From positions 1 to 64,000 of the forward strand of contig JAUQWW010000009.1 in NCBI GenBank assembly GCA_030834965.1: a DNA stretch of 64,000 nt, written 5' to 3'. The notes under the pieces were generated by a model. That model did not search any database. It was not told the DNA's origin and was given only the letters and a program-made list of their open reading frames with translations. Position numbers and translations under genes: made by a program. This document shows, one piece after another, positions 35,205-42,920 of this stretch (position 1 is the first letter of the stretch; each line of letters opens with the position of its first letter). This DNA is from Gallionellaceae bacterium. GTDB lineage: Bacteria > Pseudomonadota > Gammaproteobacteria > Burkholderiales > Gallionellaceae.

Positions 35205-35777
35205 TCATGCTGGCTCAATCATCTTTTGGCTGGGAACCGGGTTGGTGCGACAGTTGTCCAGCGTATGTATTTCAAAAGTCATGCGCGCAAGGTCGCCCAG
35301 TATCCAGGTGCAGGGAGCGTTGACGCCGGGGGCATCAATGCCGGCAACGGTTCCCGGGTTGATCAGCTTGGTGTGCCCACCTGCAATATTGGGTTGATCG
35401 ATAATTTCTGCTTTGTGGCTATGGCCGCAGCAGACAAGATCGTAATCCCCGGTGCAGGCCATGCCGCGGCCCAAATGAGGATAATGGATGACGAAGATGC
35501 GCCGTCCGGCGAGTTCTATCGTGGCATCCAGCCCATGGTAGGTGAGCAATCCCGCTGAGTTGGCCATTATGCGGTGCATGGCTGTCGTGTCGCCGATGTT
35601 GTTGCCGTGCACGACATGCAGCGGCAGGCCAAGTGCAATGGACGCACGCAACGTCTGGGCGCCGATCAGGTCACCACAATGAATAACGGCCTGCGCTCCG
35701 GCTGCTCTTGCTGCTGTGACGGCGGCAGCTAGCGGTGCGGAGCGGTCATGGCTGTCAGATACGATACAGATTTTCAT
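35205..35777 (-). CDS. YfcE/MJ0936-type metallophosphoesterase
   Basis: A 190-residue calcineurin-like phosphoesterase. Metal ligands are visible in IVSDSHDR (D-x-H), HCGDLIG (GD), VHGNNIGD (GN), IHYPH (H), and GHSHKAE (GHSH), in the correct order and spacing. Family members cleave phosphodiesters in vitro; natural substrates are mostly unknown. It is the first gene of the qmo operon and lies just downstream of the tandem palindromes, so its product may be tied to sulfur oxidation, for example by acting on a nucleotide. This link is inference only. Confidence 0.88.
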   Translation of the reverse strand: MKICIVSDSHDRSAPLAAAVTAARAAGAQAVIHCGDLIGAQTLRASIALGLPLHVVHGNNIGDTTAMHRIMANSAGLLTYHGLDATIELAGRRIFVIHYPHLGRGMACTGDYDLVCCGHSHKAEIIDQPNIAGGHTKLINPGTVAGIDAPGVNAPCTWILGDLARMTFEIHTLDNCRTNPVPSQKMIEPA

Positions 35778-36248
35778 TTGTGGTTTTGCCGGTTTTTGCC
35801 GGTTAGCATGGTGAACCGTGAGCTATGGTCTGCACATGCGCTGATTTGTCACTTGCGCTATTAAGCACAATTGGATAGTGTCATGTCTATAGCTACATCG
35901 GGGGGTGGAATATAGCCCTTATGGGGGATGTGCCTATGGAGCGCTAGGCTCGCTGTTTCATCCTGTGATTATGGGCTGGTCCGCTGTTCAATAGAGTTTG
36001 CTATGAGGTTGGGAATGATGAAGTGCGAGGAGAATTTCATCAAGGGAATGGTGCTTGCGTTTATCCAGGTGCCAACAGGCGTAAAATCTGCCGAAGGCGC
36101 GCTAGTTGCGGCCTCCTGGGTGTGTTTTAGTTGATTGAATTATCTCGCAGGGTCAGTGTCATATTAGTATATGGTTATATGCTTTATTTTCATGATAGTT
36201 TGGAATGTTGCCTGACGAAGTTCAGGTAGCGTCTGGTTTATTTCTTTC
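35778..36248. other. Divergent regulatory region between the qmo operon and the two-component system
   Basis: 471 bp without a supported gene. It contains the tandem palindromes at 35890-35928, nearer the qmo side. The half near the kinase gene is AT-rich (around 36120-36250). I see no clear core promoter by eye. Confidence 0.65.
35890..35928 (-). promoter_or_regulatory. Tandem palindromic sites upstream of the qmo operon
   Basis: TAGCCCTTATGGGGGA (35913-35928) keeps the TAnCCCnnnnGGG core, and a weaker copy TAGCTACATCGGGGGG (35890-35905) starts 23 bp before it. The pair lies 113-151 bp before the first gene of the minus-strand qmo operon and 321-359 bp before the kinase gene. Spacing and position match the pairs before tusA, sat and fccA. 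Confidence 0.4.
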
Positions 36249-37448
36249 ATGCTTGCCAAGGAAGTTGTGAAAAATAATAAATTTCAATTCGATAGGGAAG
36301 TGCGTGCGCATGGTGGCAAGCCCATGGCTGAGCCTGTGCACGAATTCGAGGCCGAAAACCTCGCATCCACTCCAAACCCTGCGGGGGAGCTGTGGTCGCT
36401 ACTGGAGGGGTTTCTCAGTACGATAGTCGGAACAGTCGGCGCCCGTGCTGGAACCGTCCGGGTGGTTTCATCTGATGGCCAGGCACTGCGGATGGTTGGG
36501 GCAGTCGGATTGCCTCCCGAAATTTTCAGGTGCGAGGGAGATGTTGATATCGGGTGCGGGGTGTGCGGCAAGGCGGTGAGCAGCAACGATGTGAGAGTAT
36601 CCGATACTGATATGTGCGCGCAACGTTTCGACACCCGGTTCTTTGCCGAGGATTGCAAGCATGTGGTTGCTGTGCCGCTGGAGTACCAGGGTGACCTGAT
36701 TGGTGTGTTAACACTGTTCTATGCAGCAGCTCATGATGTCCCGGATAATTCCGCACCGATATTCAGATCATTTGCCGATCTCATCGGTATCACGCTGGAA
36801 AAAAACCGGCAGAGCCGGGAGAGCCTGCGCGTAAATCTGATTGCCGAGCGCCAGGCCATGGCCAATGAGATTCATGACTCGCTGGCCCAAACCCTGGTTT
36901 ATACGAAGATGCGTAGCAGCCTGTTGCTGGACGCCATCCGGACTCATGACGAACTCCTAGTGTTCAAGTGCGCTGGCGATATCGATGAAGCATTGGCCAA
37001 TGGCCAGAAAACGGTACGCGAGCTCATCACTCACTTTCGCTCGCAAATGGACCCGCTGGGCTTGCAGCACGCGTTGCAGACATTGGTTGGCGAATTCCGT
37101 GAGCGTACCGGCATCATCTTCAAATATACGAACCGGGTGGCCGATTTCAATCTGCCGCTTGGACATGAATTGCAGATTTTCCATATCGTGCGCGAGGCGC
37201 TGACGAATGTCGCAACCCATTCGGGTGCTTCGAATGCCAGCCTGGACATATGCCACAGCGATGAACGCTATATTTTTACGGTCGAGGATAATGGCAGCGG
37301 GATATACAAATGCGCTTCGATTGATGGCCACTATGGTCTGTTGATCATGCGCGAACGTGCGCAACGTATCGGGGGCGAAATCGAGATCGAAAGCTCAGAA
37401 GATGCAGGAACACGCGTGCAACTGAGACTGCCGGATTCCGACGCATAA
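36249..37448 (+). CDS. Soluble GAF-domain histidine kinase (NarX/NreB-type)
   Basis: A 399-residue kinase without membrane segments or signal peptide. A GAF domain occupies about residues 45-190 and holds five cysteines: Cys95, Cys103, Cys106, Cys123 and Cys136. The HisKA_3-type phosphoacceptor is His209 in MANEIHDSLAQTL, and the ATPase domain has EALTNVATHSGA and DNGSGI. This is the kinase class that pairs with NarL-family regulators; its partner follows 17 bp later. The cysteine set suggests sensing of redox state, a thiol, sulfane sulfur or an Fe-S cluster. The start is uncertain: no good ribosome binding site is visible, and an ATG at codon 26 is possible. Confidence 0.88.
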   Translation: MLAKEVVKNNKFQFDREVRAHGGKPMAEPVHEFEAENLASTPNPAGELWSLLEGFLSTIVGTVGARAGTVRVVSSDGQALRMVGAVGLPPEIFRCEGDVDIGCGVCGKAVSSNDVRVSDTDMCAQRFDTRFFAEDCKHVVAVPLEYQGDLIGVLTLFYAAAHDVPDNSAPIFRSFADLIGITLEKNRQSRESLRVNLIAERQAMANEIHDSLAQTLVYTKMRSSLLLDAIRTHDELLVFKCAGDIDEALANGQKTVRELITHFRSQMDPLGLQHALQTLVGEFRERTGIIFKYTNRVADFNLPLGHELQIFHIVREALTNVATHSGASNASLDICHSDERYIFTVEDNGSGIYKCASIDGHYGLLIMRERAQRIGGEIEIESSEDAGTRVQLRLPDSDA

Positions 37449-37465
37449 TTGATGGAGTGTGACTG

Positions 37466-38152
37466 ATGAGCGAAAATTTACGAGTTGCGTTGATTGATGA
37501 TCATAGCCTGTGTCGCAGCGGGCTGACCGAGTTGCTGACGCGCCGTTATGGAATTACGGTGGTCGGTGCGACAGGGGATGCCGATGAGTTGGTCAAGCTG
37601 CTGCGTGAACACCAGCCTGATCTGCTGGTTATGGACTTGCGCATGGAGCCGGTCGATGGCATGAGTCTGCTGGCACGTTTGCGCGAGGAGCAAATAGATA
37701 CGCCAGTGGTCGTCCTGACCATGAGCGATTCGGATGCAGATCTGGCCAGTGCACTTCGCGCCGGCGTGCGCGGCTACCTGCTTAAGGATATGGCCCCGGA
37801 GGATGTTGCAGACGCAATTCGGCGCGTTGCAGCCGGAGAGATGGTGGTTGCTCCCGCCCTGACGATAAAAATGATCAATATCTTGCAGAAGGGGGAGCAG
37901 GGCCAACAAGGGCAGGCGCGCAGGAATGCCCTGACGCTGCTGACTGAACGGGAACGCGAAATTCTCCAGCTTCTGGCGCGCGGCGAAAGCAACAAGGCCA
38001 TCGCCATGACACTGCACATCAGTAACGACACGGTCAAACAGCACGTCCGCCATATCCTTACCAAGCTTAATCTCACATCAAGGGTTGAAGCGGCGGTTCT
38101 GTTTACCGTCGAGCAAAGGAGAGCCAAAGATCGCCATGTTCCACGCGTCTGA
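37466..38152 (+). CDS. NarL/FixJ-family response regulator
   Basis: A 228-residue regulator. The receiver domain has acidic Asp11 and Asp12, phosphoacceptor Asp57 (LLVMDLRM) and the Lys in GYLLKDM. The C-terminal LuxR-type helix-turn-helix is [20 protein letters not shown] followed by [16 protein letters not shown]. It is the cognate partner of the upstream kinase, and its position divergent to the qmo operon makes it a good candidate to bind the TAnCCCnnnnGGGnTA sites, whose form resembles NarL boxes. This link is inference. Confidence 0.92.
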   Translation: MSENLRVALIDDHSLCRSGLTELLTRRYGITVVGATGDADELVKLLREHQPDLLVMDLRMEPVDGMSLLARLREEQIDTPVVVLTMSDSDADLASALRAGVRGYLLKDMAPEDVADAIRRVAAGEMVVAPALTIKMINILQKGEQGQQGQARRNALTLLTEREREILQLLARGESNKAIAMTLHISNDTVKQHVRHILTKLNLTSRVEAAVLFTVEQRRAKDRHVPRV

Positions 38153-38239
38153 CCTAGGGAAGACCGATCATACCCTTGCAGCTGAAATCTCAGCTGCATC
38201 CAAAAATCCGCTGGATGATATAGCAAATACATAAACAAA

Positions 38240-39247
38240 ATGCCGGCGCATGTCAGCATACTTCCCAGCGGCCATGATTTTTCTATTGATGGCCCTGATT
38301 CCATACTCGAGGGGGCGTTACATGCGGGCGTCCCGCTGAATTATGGCTGCAGTGGCGGCAACTGTGGTCTATGCAAGGCACGCTTGGTATCCGGCCAGGT
38401 CAGGAAGACCCGTCATCATGATTACGTGCTGACCGAAGCGGAAAAGAGCCAGGGGTATGTGCTCATGTGTTCCAATGCAGCGGTCACCGATGTGGAAATT
38501 GAGGCAGACGTGGCCGGTGGAGTACATGATATTCCGCTTCAGCAGATTGCCGCCAGGGTCAAGTCGATCACTGCGCTGAACCCGGATATGGCGTTGCTGC
38601 ACCTGCAAACACCGCGCACCAACCGGCTGCGCTTTCTGGCCGGCCAGTCTGTCATGCTCCGGTTGGGAGGAGCCGTCAGTGGCGTGTTGCCCATTGCAAG
38701 CTGCCCATGCGATGACCGCAACCTGCTGTTCCATGTGCCCCGCAGGCCCGGTAATGTGTTTCTCGACCATCTCTTCAGCCGCCTCGCAAGCAATGACATC
38801 GTTGATATAGAAGGGCCGCAAGGCGAATTCATCCTCCATGAAAAATCGTCACGTCCCTTGTGCTTCATCGCTTTTGATACCGGCTTTGCACCGGTCAAGA
38901 GCCTGATCGAACATGCACTGTCGCTGGACGCTTCCGAAGCGATCTTTTTTTACTGGATAGGCTCGGATGAACGCAGCATTTACCTGCCAAACATTGGGCG
39001 TGCCTGGGCAGATGCGCTGGATAATTTTCACTACACCGAACTGGCGGCAGGCTATGATCTGGCCAGTCTCACCGAAAAGAGTGGGGAAATGCTTAAAACC
39101 ATGTTGCAGGGGATAGCCGAGGGCTGCCACGAGATAAGAAATGGCGATATTTACATTGCCGGACAGGAGCAGGCAGTCAGGGCGGCGGCGCAGTTTTTTG
39201 TGGGCATGGGGGTGTCTAATGTGCGGGTCTTTGCCACAGGCTGGTAG
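38240..39247 (+). CDS. 2Fe-2S ferredoxin-type flavin reductase
   Basis: A 335-residue protein with an N-terminal plant-type [2Fe-2S] domain (Cys in YGCSGGNCGLCKAR and a fourth Cys in LMCSNA), then a ferredoxin-reductase-like FAD domain and a NAD-binding domain (FDTGFAPVKSLIEHAL). The layout is that of phenol hydroxylase reductase-type proteins and Vanillate/CDP-glucoseen reductases. The usual FAD motif RxYS is replaced by LPIASCP, and the NAD motif GTG by DTG, so cofactor use may be altered. It follows the response regulator by 87 bp on the same strand. Its partner oxygenase or reductase is not in the window. Confidence 0.8.
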   Translation: MPAHVSILPSGHDFSIDGPDSILEGALHAGVPLNYGCSGGNCGLCKARLVSGQVRKTRHHDYVLTEAEKSQGYVLMCSNAAVTDVEIEADVAGGVHDIPLQQIAARVKSITALNPDMALLHLQTPRTNRLRFLAGQSVMLRLGGAVSGVLPIASCPCDDRNLLFHVPRRPGNVFLDHLFSRLASNDIVDIEGPQGEFILHEKSSRPLCFIAFDTGFAPVKSLIEHALSLDASEAIFFYWIGSDERSIYLPNIGRAWADALDNFHYTELAAGYDLASLTEKSGEMLKTMLQGIAEGCHEIRNGDIYIAGQEQAVRAAAQFFVGMGVSNVRVFATGW

Positions 39248-39302
39248 CTTGCCGGTGAAAAGATACTGAAGTGGTTTTTATTTGTTTATTTAAGGGGGAG
39301 AG

Positions 39303-39938
39303 ATGAACAACAATATGGCAACTGCCTTGTGCAGGTTAATTCTCGTTGCGGTTTTATTCTTTGGCAGCACGGCGGCAAAGGCGAGTTTGCAAGAGGGAAT
39401 AGATGCTTTCCATGGCGGTAACCACCGTACTGCCTTGGAAAAATTCACGCCCCTTGCGAATAATGGAAATGCAGTGGCGCAGTTCTATCTGGGGAAGATA
39501 TACATGCAAGGCTTGGGCGCCCAGCCTGATTTCAATAAGGCAATATCGTGGACGCGCAAGGCTGCAAAGCAGAAAAACACTGAAGCAGAAAACTTTCTTG
39601 GGTTTTTGTACTACTACGGACTAGGGACGCCGCAGAGTTATACGGAAGCGATGTCCTGGTATCGCAAGGCGGCCGATGCGGGAAATGTCAAGGCGCAGAC
39701 CAGCCTCGGAATGATGTACGTCAATGGGCAAGGCGCTTCGCAAGACCCGGTTCAGGCATACAAGTGGCTCAAGCTGGCAGAGCTCGCGGGGGAAGCCGAT
39801 GCCGGATCAAAATTGAGAGCGGTTGAACAGAAAATGACTGAGCAGCAAATCAAGGAAGGCGAGGCGCTGGTGCAGAAGTGGAAATCCAGGCCAGAGCCGG
39901 AGTCGAAGCCGAAACAGAAGCCAAAGTCAAAGCGGTAG
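39303..39938 (+). CDS. Secreted Sel1-repeat protein
   Basis: A 211-residue protein with a signal peptide (ending AAKASLQ) and three to four Sel1-like repeats of about 36 residues (AQFYLGKIYMQGLGAQPDFN, AENFLGFLYYYGLGTPQSYT, AQTSLGMMYVNGQGASQDP). The tail is Lys/Pro/Glu-rich (ESKPKQKPKSKR). Sel1 repeats are alpha-helical scaffolds for protein contacts. GGGGGAG precedes the ATG. It may act as a periplasmic assembly factor; target unknown. A strong hairpin follows. Confidence 0.85.
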   Translation: MNNNMATALCRLILVAVLFFGSTAAKASLQEGIDAFHGGNHRTALEKFTPLANNGNAVAQFYLGKIYMQGLGAQPDFNKAISWTRKAAKQKNTEAENFLGFLYYYGLGTPQSYTEAMSWYRKAADAGNVKAQTSLGMMYVNGQGASQDPVQAYKWLKLAELAGEADAGSKLRAVEQKMTEQQIKEGEALVQKWKSRPEPESKPKQKPKSKR

Positions 39939-39986
39939 CCAAGTAACAGGTGATGCCCATGTGGGTGATATCCGCCCAGGAACAAT

Positions 39987-40029
39987 TCCTATCCTGCGGA
40001 TGCTTTTGCTGCATCCGGCAGGGATAGGA
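39987..40029. terminator. Large imperfect hairpin between convergent genes
   Basis: TTCCTATCC...GGATAGGAA encloses a second stem CGGATGC/GCATCCG with a short loop (39987-40029). It separates the Sel1 gene (rightward) from the small secreted protein gene (leftward) and may terminate both. There is no T tract right after it, so Rho-independent action is uncertain. Confidence 0.5.
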
Positions 40030-40090
40030 AGTGTCTTGCCAACCGCGTTTTCCAAGCCAACGGTATAGAGTGTGCCATGAGGCCGCACAC

Positions 40091-40387
40091 TCAGCCGCGG
40101 GAAACGCCACGCACGCACACAACATGAGCGGGTTGTGGAGCAAGATAGTTACTCACGACATCCATTTTTACAGGGAAATACTCGCGCAGCGGATCAAGAT
40201 CAACCTGGCTGCATGCAGGTTGAGGCTTGCTCTCAACATAGTAGCTGCCCAGGCCATAATCATCGCGAGTTATGCTGGGTAATGCTCCGGAATACGTTTC
40301 CTCGATGGAAAGCCCAACAGCCGCCTGTGCTGCCGAAGATGCCAAAGCTGCGGTGAAGATGATGCTTGCGATAATGCGTGTTTTCAT
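40091..40387 (-). CDS. Small secreted protein, paralogue of the next gene
   Basis: A 98-residue protein with signal peptide MKTRIIASIIFTAALASSAA (then QA|AVG). The mature part of about 75 residues contains YSGALPSITRDDYGLGSYYV and ESKPQPACSQVDLDPL, and two cysteines (in PACSQ and VVCVR) that may form a disulfide. AAGGAG precedes the ATG. It is 61 bp downstream of a paralogue on the same strand with the core almost unchanged. I do not recognise the family. Confidence 0.75.
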   Translation of the reverse strand: MKTRIIASIIFTAALASSAAQAAVGLSIEETYSGALPSITRDDYGLGSYYVESKPQPACSQVDLDPLREYFPVKMDVVSNYLAPQPAHVVCVRGVSRG

Positions 40388-40448
40388 GATGTAACTCCTT
40401 AAATTTAAGATCGTAAATTATTTCTAGTCTGGGTATTTTTGGCCGCTA

Positions 40449-40757
40449 TTAGCCGTGCGCAGCGCTGCGCAAGCACACGATGTGCGATGCACCCGGAATC
40501 AGATCCGGGACCAGATAGAAGCTCACGCTGTCACGCTGCTCGGGATAAATAATGCTCAGTGGATTCAGATCATACTGGGTGCATGCAGGTTGCGGCTTGC
40601 TCTCGACATAGTAGCTGCCCAGACCATAGTCATCGCGGGTTACGCTGGGCAACGCACCGGAATACCGCTCCTCGATCGAAATCTCAGTGCCGGCCTGTGC
40701 TGCCGAAGATGCCAAAACTGCTGCGACAATGATGCCTGCGAAGATACGTGTTTTCAT
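40449..40757 (-). CDS. Small secreted protein, paralogue of the previous gene
   Basis: A 102-residue protein with signal peptide MKTRIFAGIIVAAVLASSAA. The core YSGALPSVTRDDYGLGSYYV and ESKPQPACTQYDLNPL is nearly identical to its neighbour, while the C-terminal third has diverged (FYLVPDLIPGASHIVCLRSA). Two cysteines are conserved. AAGGAGC precedes the ATG. The pair arose by tandem duplication; function is unknown. Confidence 0.75.
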   Translation of the reverse strand: MKTRIFAGIIVAAVLASSAAQAGTEISIEERYSGALPSVTRDDYGLGSYYVESKPQPACTQYDLNPLSIIYPEQRDSVSFYLVPDLIPGASHIVCLRSAAHG

Positions 40758-40985
40758 GATGAAGCTCCTTCTTTAAAATTAATTTGCTTGAATACCCCCA
40801 GCTATCTCCGCCAGGGTTTTTACAGGTGAACACAAATTCAATGTTTCACTAGCCACGTCTTGTTATAAGCACTAACCGTGCCAGATATTATCTTATTGAT
40901 AAATAAGATAATAATTTTTTGCTAATTATTGCAATTGTTCACTATGAACGATATAATGCGTTCAAATTTAACTTACGGACATGAA

Positions 40986-42353
40986 ATGGACACTATTTCC
41001 TTAGCAAGCTTGGATATCGTTTTGGGGAAGCTAGAAGAGGGCATACTGTTTCTGGACGAGCAGCGCAATGTAGTAGCGATCAACGATGCTGCCGCACACA
41101 TGATAGGTCGTGAGCACGACGAGATTGTAGGCAAACTTTGCCCCAACCTGTTTCCCAGCACGCCATGCGCACGCACATGCGAGGAAAGCGGAAAATGCTC
41201 GCTCATGGCAGGCACCTCGCATGAAAGCAAGCTGGTACAGGATATTGCAGTGGCGCGCCCGGACGGGGCGCTTATTCCTTTGCATATGTGGGCAACGGCA
41301 TTACCGCAGGATGAGCCACTGGCACATTGCGCAGTAGTATTGCGCAACCGCACGCGCGAAGTGCAGCTGGAAGAGATGGCCGGAAAGCGCATGCGTCTCG
41401 GTGCGCTGGTAGGGCAAAGCCGCGTGATGCAGACTCTTTTCCGCGAAATTCTGCTGGCTGCATCGAGCGAAGCCAATGTGTTAATCACCGGCGAGTCCGG
41501 GACCGGCAAGGAACTTGTGGCGCAGGCGATACACGACAATTCCAGTCGTGCCAAGAAACCCTACCTGCAGGTGCATTGCGCAGCCCTGCCTGAGCATCTG
41601 CTCGAGGCCGAATTATTCGGCCACAGCAAGGGCGCGTTCACCGGCGCAGTTGCAGACCGCCCGGGGCGCTTCGAAGCAGCCGATGGCGGCACGCTTCTAC
41701 TGGATGAGATTGGTGAAGTTCCGCTGAGCATTCAAGTGAAGCTGCTGCGCGTGCTGCAGGAAAGAGAGGTGGTACGCCTGGGTGAAAACCGTCCGCGCAA
41801 AGTGGATGTGCGTATTATTGCCGCCACACATCGTGACTTGCAGACCATGGTGAAAGACGGCGAATTCCGTACCGACCTGTATTACCGCTTGCGCGTGCTG
41901 CCACTGCGCACGCCCTCTTTGCGCGAACGCCGCGGGGATATTCCGTTGCTTGCCAGCACCATTCTTTCCGGCATGACAGGCCATTACAAACGCGAGGATG
42001 TCACCCTGTCCACAGATGCGATGGATGTGCTGCTCGCTTACGATTGGCCAGGCAATGTACGTGAATTGGTCAACACTCTGGAATATGCGCTGGTGCATGC
42101 CGAGGACACATCCATTCAGCCGCGCCATCTTCCGGCTGAGATACTGGAGGCGACGCCACTCGCCGCCACCCCCAAAGAGAAGGATGAAGTGCAGCTCACG
42201 CGCTATTATCGCGGCACCGCAGCGGCGAGCGAACAGGAAGTCATCCAGGCTGCTCTTTCCGAGGCAGGCGGGAATAAGAGCGTTGCGGCAGACAAGCTTG
42301 GCATGTCACGCACGACTTTGTGGAAGCGCTTGAAGCAATATGGCATTGCATGA
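40986..42353 (+). CDS. Sigma-54-dependent activator with PAS domain
   Basis: About 455 residues. An N-terminal PAS domain carries a four-cysteine cluster ([23 protein letters not shown]). The AAA+ domain has Walker A GESGTGKE, the sigma-54 contact loop [13 protein letters not shown], Walker [10 protein letters not shown] and the R-finger region, and a Fis-type helix-turn-helix ends the protein ([20 protein letters not shown]). It activates sigma-54 promoters. No receiver domain is present, so the PAS senses directly, perhaps through a metal or redox cluster. The start is uncertain; I use the ATG at 40986, with ATGs at 40944 and 40956 also possible. Its targets are unknown. Confidence 0.88.
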   Translation: MDTISLASLDIVLGKLEEGILFLDEQRNVVAINDAAAHMIGREHDEIVGKLCPNLFPSTPCARTCEESGKCSLMAGTSHESKLVQDIAVARPDGALIPLHMWATALPQDEPLAHCAVVLRNRTREVQLEEMAGKRMRLGALVGQSRVMQTLFREILLAASSEANVLITGESGTGKELVAQAIHDNSSRAKKPYLQVHCAALPEHLLEAELFGHSKGAFTGAVADRPGRFEAADGGTLLLDEIGEVPLSIQVKLLRVLQEREVVRLGENRPRKVDVRIIAATHRDLQTMVKDGEFRTDLYYRLRVLPLRTPSLRERRGDIPLLASTILSGMTGHYKREDVTLSTDAMDVLLAYDWPGNVRELVNTLEYALVHAEDTSIQPRHLPAEILEATPLAATPKEKDEVQLTRYYRGTAAASEQEVIQAALSEAGGNKSVAADKLGMSRTTLWKRLKQYGIA

Positions 42354-42445
42354 TGACGCTCTCGCACTCTCGTGGCCGCATCAATTACCGGACACAGTCG
42401 CGCTCCGCTCGACACAGCATTTCTGCCAATTAAGGTGAACCTTGA

Positions 42446-42907
42446 ATGAATAAGCTTACGAAATCATTAGCCATTTCGGCTGGGTTACTGATTCTTGTCT
42501 CTGCTGCAACGCCTGGCTGGGCAGCGAGCGAACCCTGCGAAACCAATTTCACTGTCAAAGAGGGACTTTTTGATAAGAAAATATATAAGACATGGCAGGA
42601 TTTTCCCATCATCCCGCTGCAAACGATTTACCGGCGTGCGTACAAATCCCTGATTAAAGACGGATGGATAATCAATCTGACTGACAAAGAGGGTGGGTTG
42701 ATTTCAGCCTCGCAGCTGGAAGGATCTCCTGGCGAAGGCGGCAAGGTTGCCACTTTGAATGTTTTTATCGAAAACGCAGGGAAGTACGGTTCCGAACTGG
42801 GCAGCGTAAGGGTTTTAATGATTTTTTCGGTACCCAGTGCGCTCCATGCGAGCGAGCACATGGTACAAATGAATTTATGCGCCCTTCTGGCGGGGATCAA
42901 ATATTAA
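42446..42907 (+). CDS. Secreted protein of unknown function
   Basis: A 153-residue protein with a signal peptide (MNKLTKSLAISAGLLILVSA...GWAAS). The mature part has two cysteines (EPCETNF, NLCALLA) at opposite ends and looks like a small alpha/beta domain: KSLIKDGWIINLTDKEGGLI followed by strands ATLNVFIEN and VRVLMIFSV. I do not recognise the family. It follows the sigma-54 activator on the same strand by 92 bp and converges on the cusA gene. Confidence 0.7.
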   Translation: MNKLTKSLAISAGLLILVSAATPGWAASEPCETNFTVKEGLFDKKIYKTWQDFPIIPLQTIYRRAYKSLIKDGWIINLTDKEGGLISASQLEGSPGEGGKVATLNVFIENAGKYGSELGSVRVLMIFSVPSALHASEHMVQMNLCALLAGIKY

Positions 42908-42920
42908 CTTTGGCCATGGG

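Noticed and set aside
39953-39970. GATGCCCATGTGGGTGAT as a further TAnCCCnnnnGGGnTA site
   Set aside because: It lacks the outer TA bases, has no partner 23 bp away and lies behind, not before, a gene.
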